Assembly (NCBI GenBank): GCA_032027165.1
Contig: JAVSMO010000001.1
Location: forward strand, 2,357,919 to 2,421,918
Direction: 5' to 3'
From: Denitratisoma sp.
GTDB taxonomy: Bacteria; Pseudomonadota; Gammaproteobacteria; Burkholderiales; Rhodocyclaceae
Length of the DNA: 64,000 nucleotides
Position 1 is the stretch's first letter; every line of letters starts with the position of its first letter. The notes under the pieces were generated by a model, which was not told the DNA's origin, made no database searches, and saw nothing but the letters and a program-made list of their open reading frames with translations. Of this stretch, positions 9,573-17,288 are shown piece by piece. Position numbers and translations under genes: made by a program.

Positions 9573-10517
9573 CTATGTGCTCGGCACCTCGGCCTTCGCT
9601 GTGCGGCTCGCTTCGCGCCGTGCGGTCAGTTGGGCGCCACGTGTCAGCCGCGGAGGCGTCGGCAGCATAAGGTTCGCGTAGAACAGCACTTCAGTAGCCA
9701 ACGGGCGCGCTAGGTGGGTCGAGTACTGAAGCGAGAACTCTGTTGCCTCCATCCCGCTATAGAGTTCCCGGATTTCTGGGCAGTTGTCATAGGTGATAAG
9801 TAGTGGGCGTTCGGTCAGCGACGCATAGTGAGCGATCGCCTCATGATCCCCATGCTGATAGTGATGCAGGTATAGCTGACTACCCTTCACGTAGTAGGGT
9901 GGGTCCATGTAAATCAGGGTCTTGTCCGGTAAGCCGGGGCCGCTGTCTACGAGCATGTCAAGCGCGTCCATGCCGACGACCGTGATGCGCTCACGCATCG
10001 CTCCAATCGCGCGCACCCTAGCAATCAGATCGTCTCGCTGGTAGCGTGCGTCGAGCTTGTAAGCTCCAGCCTGCTCTTTGCCGCCGATGACTCCGCCAGT
10101 AAGGATTCCTGAACGGCTCGTACGGTTAAGAAAGAATGCCGCGAACCCTAACTCGGTCTGCGAATGCTTGGCGGGGTTAGCCACCATGGCTTGGCAGGCT
10201 GCCCGCGTCTCCATGGTTACCGGCATCTCCCGAATCCTTTGCACGAACTCATCGGAGTGGTGCACCACAGATTGCCAGAACGCGTGTATGAGTGGATCGG
10301 CATCGTTGATGACAATGTGCTCCACGTAGTTCTGGAGCAGCAGGTAGAGTGCCGCACCGGCGCCGCCGGCGTACGGCTCGACGTACCAACCACCCCGCAA
10401 GGCATTCTGTTCGATAACGCTAGCCAACCACGGGCCCAGCCGTCCCTTCCCACCGGGATACCGCAGTGGGCTGGCGAAAAAGCCGGCGAATTGCGCTCGC
10501 TGGCCTTCACAAGGCAT
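9573..10517 (-). CDS. D12-class (Dam-type) N6-adenine DNA methyltransferase
   Basis: The 314-residue protein starts at the ATG with AGAGGAG upstream; a longer frame beginning 90 bp earlier lacks a ribosome site. It shows the N-terminal SPLRYPGGKG motif (16-25), the AdoMet motif YVEPYAGGAG (45-54) and the catalytic DPPY motif at 205-208, the D12-class order. It is the first gene of the methylase-herA-nurA operon. In such a setting it would mark self DNA so that HerA-NurA attacks only unmodified DNA; that is inference. The target sequence cannot be read from the protein by eye. Lower GC than the flanks supports transfer. Confidence 0.88.
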   Translation of the reverse strand: MPCEGQRAQFAGFFASPLRYPGGKGRLGPWLASVIEQNALRGGWYVEPYAGGAGAALYLLLQNYVEHIVINDADPLIHAFWQSVVHHSDEFVQRIREMPVTMETRAACQAMVANPAKHSQTELGFAAFFLNRTSRSGILTGGVIGGKEQAGAYKLDARYQRDDLIARVRAIGAMRERITVVGMDALDMLVDSGPGLPDKTLIYMDPPYYVKGSQLYLHHYQHGDHEAIAHYASLTERPLLITYDNCPEIRELYSGMEATEFSLQYSTHLARPLATEVLFYANLMLPTPPRLTRGAQLTARREASRTAKAEVPST

Positions 10518-10960
10518 CTTGACTTCTCCTCTTGGACTTGTTGTAGCACAACCAGCTGCCACTACACATTTGCTTCCTGGCCGCATGCTATTGAGCCACA
10601 ACCGCACAATTGTCTGTGGATGGGAATGTTATCAGTATATTTGGGCGTTCGCCGCTGTAGCCGAGCAACGTGCCCTCGGCAGGTTCTGCTGGCTAGGCTG
10701 TGATCGGCCAGCTGCCGCCCGTGATCACCGCCGCACAAGCCCTTGGATGGCCGCCTTTTGCCGACAACTGCAATGAAAAATTCGAGAGCGGACGGTTTTG
10801 GACGGCTGCTCTCAAGTGAAATTTCAGTCCGCTCAGGCCGATCACCGGCCCCATGCAACCCCCCGCGCCGTATCGCAGAGACTGACTTTCCCGCTCCGCA
10901 AGCCTGCGGGCAGGCGCCCGCCGGGCTCTGCCTGGGCGTTCTCGAAACCGCAGTGACGGT
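10518..10960. other. Intergenic region at right edge of island 1
   Basis: The region separates the methylase start from the ccoI stop. It is low in GC up to about 10850. It contains an inverted pair, GAGCGGAC and GTCCGCTC, with a loop of about 40 nt in 10785-10840, and a dispersed motif copy at 10867-10889. The short open frames show no recognisable domain. No integrase or clear attachment site was found. Confidence 0.5.
10867..10889 (+). repeat. Dispersed GCCGT-N7-GACTGACTTT motif copy
   Basis: GCCGT, ATCGCAG, AGACTGACTTT, followed by CCCG. Intergenic, just past the ccoI 3' end at the right edge of island 1. Confidence 0.8.
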
Positions 10961-13345
10961 TTAGCGCGCCGAGGAAGGCGCGCCGGGGACGGGCGCCGGG
11001 CGTTCGCCGCCCTCGTCTTCGCCCTCGCCCTCGAACGGGTCCTTGCCGAGGATCGGGCGCGCGGCGTTCATCACCACCAGGATGCTGCTCGCCGACATCG
11101 CCGCGGCGGCGACGAGCGGGCTGAGCATGCCGGTGGCCGCCAGCGGGATGGCGATGGCGTTGTAGGCGAGCGCCCAGCCGAGGTTCTGGCGGATGCGCCG
11201 GCGGGTGACGCCGATGAGGAGGAAGGCTTCGAGCACGCGCTCGAGGCGCTTGCCCGGGATGACGATGTCGGCGGCCTCGGCCGCCAGCGCGGTGGGCGCG
11301 CCGAAGGCGATGCCGAGGTCGGCCTCGGCCAGCGCCGGCGCGTCGTTGCTGCCGTCGCCGATCATGGCGACGCGGCCCTGCGCCTTGAGGCGACGGATGA
11401 CGGCGGCCTTGGCCTCGGGCGGCACGCCGGCGTGCACCTCGTCGACATGCTGGCGGTAGCCGTTGGGATGCTCGGCGCCGGTGAGCAGCACGACGCGGCA
11501 GTGGCGGCGCAGCGACTCGACGACGCGGTCCCAGGCCGGGCGCGAGCGGTCGCGCGTGAGGATGGCGCCCTCGGCGGCGCCGTCCCAGCCGACGTAGGAG
11601 ACGACGGCCTCGCCGTGGCGGCTCCGCTCGGCGCGGGCGGACAGCGATTCGGGAACCGTCCAGCCGAGCGTGGCGAACAGCGTGCGGCTGCCGACGGCGA
11701 TGCGCTTGCCGCCGACCGTGGCGACGGCGCCGCGCCCCGGGTGGAGCGCGACCTCGCTCGCGCTGCGGCCGGCGTCGAGTTGGGCGATGGCGCGCGCCAC
11801 CGGGTGCGGCGAGTGCCGCTCGACGGCGGCGGCGCGGGCGGCGAGCTCGGCCGAGCCGATCACCTCGACCACCGCCATCTCGCCGCTGGAGAGCGTGCCG
11901 GTCTTGTCGAGGGCGACGACGTCGACGCGCGGCGATTTCTCGAAGAGGTCGGGGCCGGTGACGACGATGCCGCGGCGCAGCGCCGCGCCGATCGCCGCCG
12001 CGGTGGTGAGCGGAATGGCCAGGCCGAAGGTGCACGGGCAGGAGACGATGAGCGTGGCGAGCGCGGCGAGCAGCGCCTTCTCGGCGCCCGCGCCGGCGGC
12101 GAGGAAACCGATGCCGACCAGCGCCGCCAGCGCCAGCACGCCGGGCACGAAGCGGCGCGAGAGGCGGTCGACGCGGGCCTGCAGGCCGGTGCTCGCGCTC
12201 TGCGTGTTCCAGAGGATGCGGGCGAGGCTGGCCATGCGGCTTTCCACCTGCGGGCCGGTGTCGATCTCCAGGTTGCCCTCGAGCAGGCGGCTGCCGCCGA
12301 GCACCTTCTCGCCCTCGCCGCGCGACACCGGGAAGGGCTCGCCGGTCATGAGCGATTCGTCCACCGCGCCGCGGCCGGCGACGACGCTGCCGTCGACGGG
12401 GATGGCCTCGCCCTGGCGCACGAAGACGCGGTCGTGCGGCTGCACCTCGTCGAGCGGGCAGTCGAGATACTGGCCGCCGCGCAGCACGCAGGCGCGCGGC
12501 GCCCAGACGCGCATGATGGACTTGAGCGATTCGGTGGCGCGCGCGCGCGCGCCACGCTCGAGGTGGCGGCCGATGGTGACGATCATGACCAGGGTGCCGG
12601 CCACCTCGAAATAGAGGTCGATGGAGCGGTTGAAGAACTGGATGACGCTGTAGCCGTAGGCCGCGAGGATGGCCAGGGCGAGCAGGAGGTCCATGTTGGG
12701 CAGGCGCGCGCGCAGGCCGATCCAGGCCCCGCGCAGGATCGGCCAGCCGACGAAGAACACCAGGATCGTCGTCAGGAAGAGCAGGAAGATCGGCACGGCC
12801 TCGAAGGCGAGCCGGCGCATCGCGCCGTAGTCCTCCACCGTCAGCCAGCCGCCATGGATCGGGTAGATGAAGATGAAGGTCAGCATCATCACCAGCGAGG
12901 CGGCGGTGACGCCGGACACCAGGCGCAGCAGGTCGAGCCCCTCTTCGTGCTCCGGCGCCGGCTCGCCGCGCAGCCGGGCGCGGTAGCCGTGGCGGCTGAG
13001 GAGCCGCGGCAGTTCGGCTTCCTTCACCTGCGTCGGGTCGTAGACGATGCGCGCGGTGGCGGTGGCGTAGCTGGAGGCGGCGTCGAGCACGCCGGGATGC
13101 TTCAGGGCGAGCTTGCCGATGAGGAATTCGCAGGAGGCGCAGTGCATGCCGTCGATCCACAGGAAGGCCTCGCGGCCCTCCGCGGGAGTCGCCGTGCTGC
13201 GGGGACTGACTTTTGCCGCGCGGTTGGCTAGGGCGTCCTCGCCGAAGGCGCGGTACACCTCGCGGCAGCCGATGCAGCAGAAGTCGTGGCCGGCGTCGGA
13301 CACCGGCGGTTTCGGCAGGGGCAGGCCGCAGAGCGTGCAGGGCAT
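10961..13345 (-). CDS. ccoI: Copper-translocating P-type ATPase, CcoI/FixI family
   Basis: This inner-membrane P1B-ATPase moves copper for assembly of heme-copper oxidases. The 794-residue protein begins with a cysteine-rich segment (CTLC at 3-6, CCIGC at 23-27), then an HMA domain with GMHCASC at 66-72. The core has the membrane CPC motif in LIVSCPCTFG, the phosphorylation site DKTGTL and the hinge GDGSNDAP. It lies downstream of the CuA oxidase/reductase genes, which fits delivery of copper to that enzyme. A strong terminator lies just before its start, so expression should depend on read-through or an internal promoter. A dispersed motif copy at 13191-13213 is embedded as KVSPRSTA. Confidence 0.92.
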   Translation of the reverse strand: MPCTLCGLPLPKPPVSDAGHDFCCIGCREVYRAFGEDALANRAAKVSPRSTATPAEGREAFLWIDGMHCASCEFLIGKLALKHPGVLDAASSYATATARIVYDPTQVKEAELPRLLSRHGYRARLRGEPAPEHEEGLDLLRLVSGVTAASLVMMLTFIFIYPIHGGWLTVEDYGAMRRLAFEAVPIFLLFLTTILVFFVGWPILRGAWIGLRARLPNMDLLLALAILAAYGYSVIQFFNRSIDLYFEVAGTLVMIVTIGRHLERGARARATESLKSIMRVWAPRACVLRGGQYLDCPLDEVQPHDRVFVRQGEAIPVDGSVVAGRGAVDESLMTGEPFPVSRGEGEKVLGGSRLLEGNLEIDTGPQVESRMASLARILWNTQSASTGLQARVDRLSRRFVPGVLALAALVGIGFLAAGAGAEKALLAALATLIVSCPCTFGLAIPLTTAAAIGAALRRGIVVTGPDLFEKSPRVDVVALDKTGTLSSGEMAVVEVIGSAELAARAAAVERHSPHPVARAIAQLDAGRSASEVALHPGRGAVATVGGKRIAVGSRTLFATLGWTVPESLSARAERSRHGEAVVSYVGWDGAAEGAILTRDRSRPAWDRVVESLRRHCRVVLLTGAEHPNGYRQHVDEVHAGVPPEAKAAVIRRLKAQGRVAMIGDGSNDAPALAEADLGIAFGAPTALAAEAADIVIPGKRLERVLEAFLLIGVTRRRIRQNLGWALAYNAIAIPLAATGMLSPLVAAAAMSASSILVVMNAARPILGKDPFEGEGEDEGGERPAPVPGAPSSAR
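13191..13213 (+). repeat. Dispersed GCCGT-N7-GACTGACTTT motif copy
   Basis: GCCGT, GCTGCGG, GGACTGACTTT, followed by TGCC. Inside ccoI, antisense to the gene. Confidence 0.85.
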
Positions 13346-13356
13346 CGGGATGGCAC

Positions 13357-13390
13357 TAAAAAAAGAAGCGTCCGCATCGCTGCGGACGCT
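13357..13390 (-). terminator. Intrinsic terminator between the oxidase subunit I gene and ccoI
   Basis: A 10 bp perfect stem, AGCGTCCGCA (13367-13376) with TGCGGACGCT (13381-13390), encloses a TCGC loop. On the minus strand it is followed by a run of T residues. It ends about a dozen bases before the ccoI ATG. Confidence 0.85.
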
Positions 13391-13408
13391 CCGGTTTGCC
13401 GAATCGTC

Positions 13409-14938
13409 TTACGCCCGGGCCAGTTCGCCCATGGGCGCGGAGATGTCGCGCGACTTCATCAGGTTGTAGAAATATACGGCAAACGAGGCGCCGAGGATGA
13501 GGCCGAAGACCAGGATCAGGTTGCCGTAGAGCATCCAGCCTTCCGGGTGCCAGTCGGCGAAGCGCCGCGGCATGCCGGCCGCCCCGCCCGCCAGCATGGT
13601 GATCGCCGCGCCGAAGCTGCCGACGGTCATCATCTTGACGTACCGGTTGCCCAGCGCCGGGTCGAGCTTGCGGCCCGTGATCACCGGATAGTGGTGGTAC
13701 AGCACGCCCATCCACATCATGGACATGGCCAGGATGACCGTCATGAAGTGGCCGCTCTGCCACATGGTGCCATGCAGCTGGTAGGTCCAGGCGATGTTGG
13801 AGGTGACGATGGCGCTGGCGCCGTCGAGGATGTAGAGCGCCCAGCCGACCAGCACGGCGACGATGCCGGGCTCCGGCTTCAGCCCGTGCTGCCAGATGGT
13901 GGCGAGGACGGTGAAGATGCTGATCGCCGCGCCCATGCCGGTGCCCCAGCTCATGATGTTGCCCCAGTAGGACAGGGCCGCCGGCTGGTTCGGGTAGAAG
14001 GTGATGAAATGGTGCAGGCCCGAGGTGACCGACGTCACCAGCAGGATCCACAGGGCCAGGTTGGCCAGCTTTTCGCTGTAGAGCTTGCGCGAGCCGTCGG
14101 CCAGGTAGAGCGGCAGCGTGGCATACATCGCGCTCGCCACCATCAGCGCCATCGCCTCCATCAGGTTGTGGGCGAAGAGATAGAAGGTGTATTGGAACAC
14201 CACCGGGTCGGCCGCCCAGGCGGCGAGCGACATGGGCAGGATCTTGTAGAGCGCCAGCAGCAGCGTCGTGCCGACCACCACCAGCGGCAGGCCCGTCAGC
14301 AGCAGCGTCGCGGCGGCGAGCAGCATGCCCAGCATGCCCGGCTCGTTGAGCGAGCGCTCGGAGAGGACGAGCTCCGCGCGCTTCCTGCCGAAGAACATCA
14401 TCTTCAGCACCAGCAGCGGGTACCAGAGGATCATGCAGGAGAGCACCAGGTAGATGCCGGTGAAGCCGACGATCACCGACTCCATGCTCCAGACGCCCAT
14501 CTGCGCGCCGACCAGGGGCAGCGGGAACATCACCACCACGCTGACCTTGAGGCCCATGAGGACGGCGACGGTGAGGATGGCGCCGCCGAGGTTCATCGAC
14601 AGCCAGGCCAGCGCCGGCAGCCAGCCGGTGATGGCCTTGCCGACGCAGCCGCCGGAGCGGTGCAGGCCGACGCCCATCATGAGCTGGAACGAGAAGGGGA
14701 AGGTCAGCGCCGCGCCGTGCAGCGTCAGGGTGGTGTAGAAGTGGTCGGAGCTGAGATCGAAGATCTGCGTCGCCGGCATGACCAGGCCCAGCAGGCCGGC
14801 CACGACGAGCCAGACGAAGGAACTCATGATCATCAGCGCCGGCCAGGCGTTGATCTCCTCCAGGCCGGTGCTCTTGTCGACCGCGAACATCTTGCCGAAG
14901 ACCGGCGTGCTCTTGACGATGGTGGTGGCTATGCTCAT
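13409..14938 (-). CDS. Heme-copper oxidase/nitric oxide reductase superfamily catalytic subunit I
   Basis: This 509-residue protein of about 12 helices binds the low-spin heme through H74 (LHGAALTFPF) and the binuclear metal through H257 and HH309-310. Instead of the A-type H-P-E-V-Y active-site motif it has AHNLMEA, an H257-x3-E261 arrangement. That spacing matches the FeB-binding H-x3-E of nitric oxide reductases (HLWVEG). In helix X the usual H-F-H heme pair reads H397-F-M399. GMPRRFADW near the C-terminus is oxidase-like. With the CuA-bearing subunit II upstream, it resembles the CuA-type NO reductases rather than a proton-pumping oxidase. Function as NO reductase versus oxidase is unproven. 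It is cotranscribed with subunit II. Confidence 0.75.
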   Translation of the reverse strand: MSIATTIVKSTPVFGKMFAVDKSTGLEEINAWPALMIMSSFVWLVVAGLLGLVMPATQIFDLSSDHFYTTLTLHGAALTFPFSFQLMMGVGLHRSGGCVGKAITGWLPALAWLSMNLGGAILTVAVLMGLKVSVVVMFPLPLVGAQMGVWSMESVIVGFTGIYLVLSCMILWYPLLVLKMMFFGRKRAELVLSERSLNEPGMLGMLLAAATLLLTGLPLVVVGTTLLLALYKILPMSLAAWAADPVVFQYTFYLFAHNLMEAMALMVASAMYATLPLYLADGSRKLYSEKLANLALWILLVTSVTSGLHHFITFYPNQPAALSYWGNIMSWGTGMGAAISIFTVLATIWQHGLKPEPGIVAVLVGWALYILDGASAIVTSNIAWTYQLHGTMWQSGHFMTVILAMSMMWMGVLYHHYPVITGRKLDPALGNRYVKMMTVGSFGAAITMLAGGAAGMPRRFADWHPEGWMLYGNLILVFGLILGASFAVYFYNLMKSRDISAPMGELARA

Positions 14939-14966
14939 TTGGGTTCTCCTCCTCGGGGCGGGGCGC

Positions 14967-15527
14967 TTAGTTGGCTGCGACGACGGTCAGTTCGTCCTGC
15001 ATGCGGTGGTGGGCGACGCCGCAGTACTCGAGGCAGCGCACCGCGTACTTGCCCGGCTCCTTGAACGTATAGACGACCGAGGTGGGCTTGGTGGTGCCCG
15101 GCATCATCAGCATGGTGAACAGCACCCTGCCGTCCGGGTGATAGACGGCGAAGCCGTGCTGGGTGTCGCTCGCCCGGCCGGAGAAGCGCACCGGCTTGCC
15201 GGCCACGATCTGGCGGTTGGAAATGTCGTAGGACCAGGACTTCGCCGTGAAGTCGACCTGCACCTCGGCCTCGCCGTCGGTCGCGCCGGAGGCGGCGGCC
15301 CACGGGATGAATTTCAGGCTGGCCAGGTTGGCGACCACGAAGAAGATGAATGCGAACGTCAGCCAGACGCCTTCTATGGGCGCAAACTCGCTGGGCTGCA
15401 ATTGGGTGGGTCCGGTATCGACCAGGCTTTTCCTGCGGATGACCCAGTACGCCATCAGGGCAAACGGGACGAACATGAACATGGTCACCCAGAACGCGCC
15501 CCAGCCGGTATAGACGTAGTCCAACAT
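14967..15527 (-). CDS. CuA-containing subunit II of the heme-copper reductase
   Basis: The 186-residue protein has two N-terminal membrane helices (about 10-29 and 54-72) and a periplasmic cupredoxin domain. The complete CuA set is visible: H124, C165, E167, C169, H173 and M176 (DTQHG and CLEYCGVAHHRM). It would accept electrons from a soluble donor and pass them to subunit I. The protein is short for a cytochrome c oxidase subunit II and has no heme c motif. GGAGGAGG lies before the ATG. It is the first gene of the operon, with the 44 bp operator-like element 93 bp upstream. Confidence 0.85.
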   Translation of the reverse strand: MLDYVYTGWGAFWVTMFMFVPFALMAYWVIRRKSLVDTGPTQLQPSEFAPIEGVWLTFAFIFFVVANLASLKFIPWAAASGATDGEAEVQVDFTAKSWSYDISNRQIVAGKPVRFSGRASDTQHGFAVYHPDGRVLFTMLMMPGTTKPTSVVYTFKEPGKYAVRCLEYCGVAHHRMQDELTVVAAN

Positions 15528-15619
15528 GGCGAATGCCTCCTCCTCTGATTTATCGGTACGGCCGGATGGCCCGGCCGCTCTTGTAGTAGGCGAACGATAG
15601 GCCGCGGCACCGGGAGGGG

Positions 15620-15663
15620 CAATCAGGATGTTTACCTAGGGACACTGCGGATGTTCCTGATTG
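15620..15663 (-). promoter_or_regulatory. 44 bp operator-like element, copy 2 (CuA reductase operon)
   Basis: On the minus strand the right block is CTAGGTAAACATCCTGATTG, differing from the gfa copy at one base in twenty. The outer arms CAATCAGGA and TCCTGATTG are perfect inverted repeats. It lies 93 bp upstream of the subunit II start and 60 bp from the divergent heme O synthase start. Confidence 0.7.
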
Positions 15664-15723
15664 AACGGGGCGGCAGGGGGGCTAGACTGGGCCGGCCATC
15701 AACGACACCGGAGGTCTCCGCTA

Positions 15724-16620
15724 ATGGCCGAAACGATCCTCGCCGCCCGCCCCGGCCCGGCCGAGCGCCTGCGCCGCTACCTGCGCCTGACCAAGCCGCG
15801 GGTGAACACCCTGATCGTGTTCTGCGCCGTCATCGGCATGTTCCTCGCCGCGCCGGGCATGGTGCCGCTGCAGGCGCTGTTCGCCGGCACGCTCGGCATC
15901 GCCCTGGTGGCCGGCGCCGCCGCCGCCATGAACTGCCTCATCGAGCAGGAAATCGACGCCGCGATGGCGCGCACGCAGGGGCGGCCGCTGCCGCGCGGCG
16001 AGGTGAATTCGCTGGAGACGCTGCTCCTCTCCGGCCTCATCGGCGGCGTCGGCCTGTCGCTGCTGAACGTGTTCGTGAACCCCTTCACCATGTGGCTGAC
16101 GCTGGCCACCTTCGTCGGCTACGCCATCGTCTACACGGTGGTCCTGAAGCCGCGCACGCCGCAGAACATCGTCATCGGCGGCGCCTCGGGCGCCATGCCG
16201 CCGGTGCTCGGCTGGGCCGCCGTCACCGGACAGGCGCCGGGCGAGGCCTGGCTGCTGTTCCTCATCGTCTTCGTATGGACGCCGCCGCACTTCTGGTCGC
16301 TGGCGCTCTACCGCGCCCACGAGTACGCCGACGCCAAACTGCCGATGCTGCCGGTGGTGTACGGCCGCACCTATACGCTGCGCTGCATCTTCGCCTATAC
16401 CCTGGGACTGGCCGCGGTGACGCTGATGCCCTTCGCCATCGGCATGAGCGGCTGGCCTTACCTCGTCGCGGCGCTGGCGCTGAACGGCGTCTTCATCGCC
16501 CACGCCTGGCGCCTGCTGCGCCGCTACAGCGACCGCGCCGCGCAGGCCAGCTTCCGCTGGTCGATCACCTACCTGTTCCTGCTCTTCGCCGCACTGCTGG
16601 CGGACCACTACCTGCAATAA
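15724..16620 (+). CDS. ctaB: Protoheme IX farnesyltransferase (heme O synthase)
   Basis: This UbiA-superfamily membrane enzyme transfers farnesyl to heme B, giving heme O for oxidases. The 298-residue protein has the first aspartate-rich motif in [17 protein letters not shown] (aligned N-x3-E-x2-D-x3-R-T) and multiple membrane helices. The ATG at 15724 has GGAGG upstream; a TTG 63 bp earlier is less likely. It is divergent from the CuA reductase operon and shares its upstream region, so the two may be coregulated through the 15620 element. The presence of heme O synthase suggests that an oxidase in the cell uses heme O or A, not necessarily the enzyme encoded next door. Confidence 0.92.
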   Translation: MAETILAARPGPAERLRRYLRLTKPRVNTLIVFCAVIGMFLAAPGMVPLQALFAGTLGIALVAGAAAAMNCLIEQEIDAAMARTQGRPLPRGEVNSLETLLLSGLIGGVGLSLLNVFVNPFTMWLTLATFVGYAIVYTVVLKPRTPQNIVIGGASGAMPPVLGWAAVTGQAPGEAWLLFLIVFVWTPPHFWSLALYRAHEYADAKLPMLPVVYGRTYTLRCIFAYTLGLAAVTLMPFAIGMSGWPYLVAALALNGVFIAHAWRLLRRYSDRAAQASFRWSITYLFLLFAALLADHYLQ

Positions 16621-16643
16621 AAAGTCAGCCTTGGCGAGGCGGC
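16621..16643 (-). repeat. Dispersed motif copy, variant (GCCGC, GGCTGACTTT)
   Basis: On the minus strand it reads GCCGC, CTCGCCA, AGGCTGACTTT followed by TT. It overlaps the terminator, and its T-rich end supplies the T-run for minus-strand transcripts. Confidence 0.5.
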
Positions 16644-16676
16644 GCACTTTCCTCCGCGCCGCCTCGCCTTCTTTTT
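16633..16676. terminator. Bidirectional terminator between ctaB and the response regulator gene
   Basis: A 13 bp perfect stem, GGCGAGGCGGCGC (16633-16645) with GCGCCGCCTCGCC (16656-16668), is followed by TTCTTTTTT on the plus strand. On the minus strand the T-run comes from the dispersed-motif variant at 16621. Confidence 0.9.
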
Positions 16677-17288
16677 TCAGGCGGCCTGGTTCTGCATGGC
16701 CATCTTCACCAGGTCGGAGAGCGAGCGCGCGTGCAGCTTTTCCATCACCTTGGCGCGGTGCACCTCCACCGTCTTGGCGCTCAGGCCGAGGGCATTGGCG
16801 ATGGCCTTGTTGGACAGCCCCTCCACCACCAGGTCGAGCACCTCGCGCTCGCGCGGGGTCAGACCGGCGAACAGCGACCGCAGCTGCGCCCGCTGCGCTT
16901 CCTTGCCGCGCCGGCCGGCGTCGTGGGCGATGGCACGCTGGATGCGGTCGAGCAGGTCCTGGTCGTTGAAGGGCTTCTCGACGAAGTCGAAGGCGCCGGC
17001 CTGCACCGCCCGCACGGCCATCTGCACGTCGCCGTGGCCGGTGATGAAGATGATCGGCACGTGGTAGCTGCGCCGCGCCGCCAGGCGCTCCTGCAGTTCC
17101 AGCCCGCTCATGCCGGGCATGCGCACGTCGAGCACCAGGCAACCGGGCTTCGATGCGTCGTAGCCGTCGAGAAAGGCCTGGGCCGATGCGAAGGTCTCCA
17201 CCCGCAGCCGCACCGTCTCGATCAGCCAGCGCAGGCTGCGGGCGACGGCCTGGTCGTCGTCAACTATGAAGACTGTAGCGTCGCTCAT
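16677..17288 (-). CDS. FixJ/NarL-type response regulator
   Basis: The 203-residue protein has a receiver domain with acidic pocket D10-D12, phosphoacceptor D54 (LVLDVRMPG) and K105 (FVEKPF), followed by a LuxR-type helix-turn-helix (about 138-195, LTPREREVLDLV). Its start overlaps the end of the sensor kinase gene by 29 bp, so the two are translated from one message. It is the natural candidate to bind the 44 bp elements, one of which lies just beyond the start of the kinase gene. Paracoccus FlhSR, which controls glutathione-dependent formaldehyde oxidation genes, is a possible functional analogue; that link rests only on the operator positions here. Confidence 0.9.
   Translation of the reverse strand: MSDATVFIVDDDQAVARSLRWLIETVRLRVETFASAQAFLDGYDASKPGCLVLDVRMPGMSGLELQERLAARRSYHVPIIFITGHGDVQMAVRAVQAGAFDFVEKPFNDQDLLDRIQRAIAHDAGRRGKEAQRAQLRSLFAGLTPREREVLDLVVEGLSNKAIANALGLSAKTVEVHRAKVMEKLHARSLSDLVKMAMQNQAA

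Noticed and set aside
10562..10858. 98-codon minus-strand frame between the methylase and ccoI
   Set aside because: No domain, odd composition and no ribosome site; treated as non-coding edge of the island.
3859..10889. The two flanking motif copies as true attachment-site repeats (attL/attR)
   Set aside because: The similarity is limited to the dispersed motif found throughout the window, and there is no integrase or tRNA gene.
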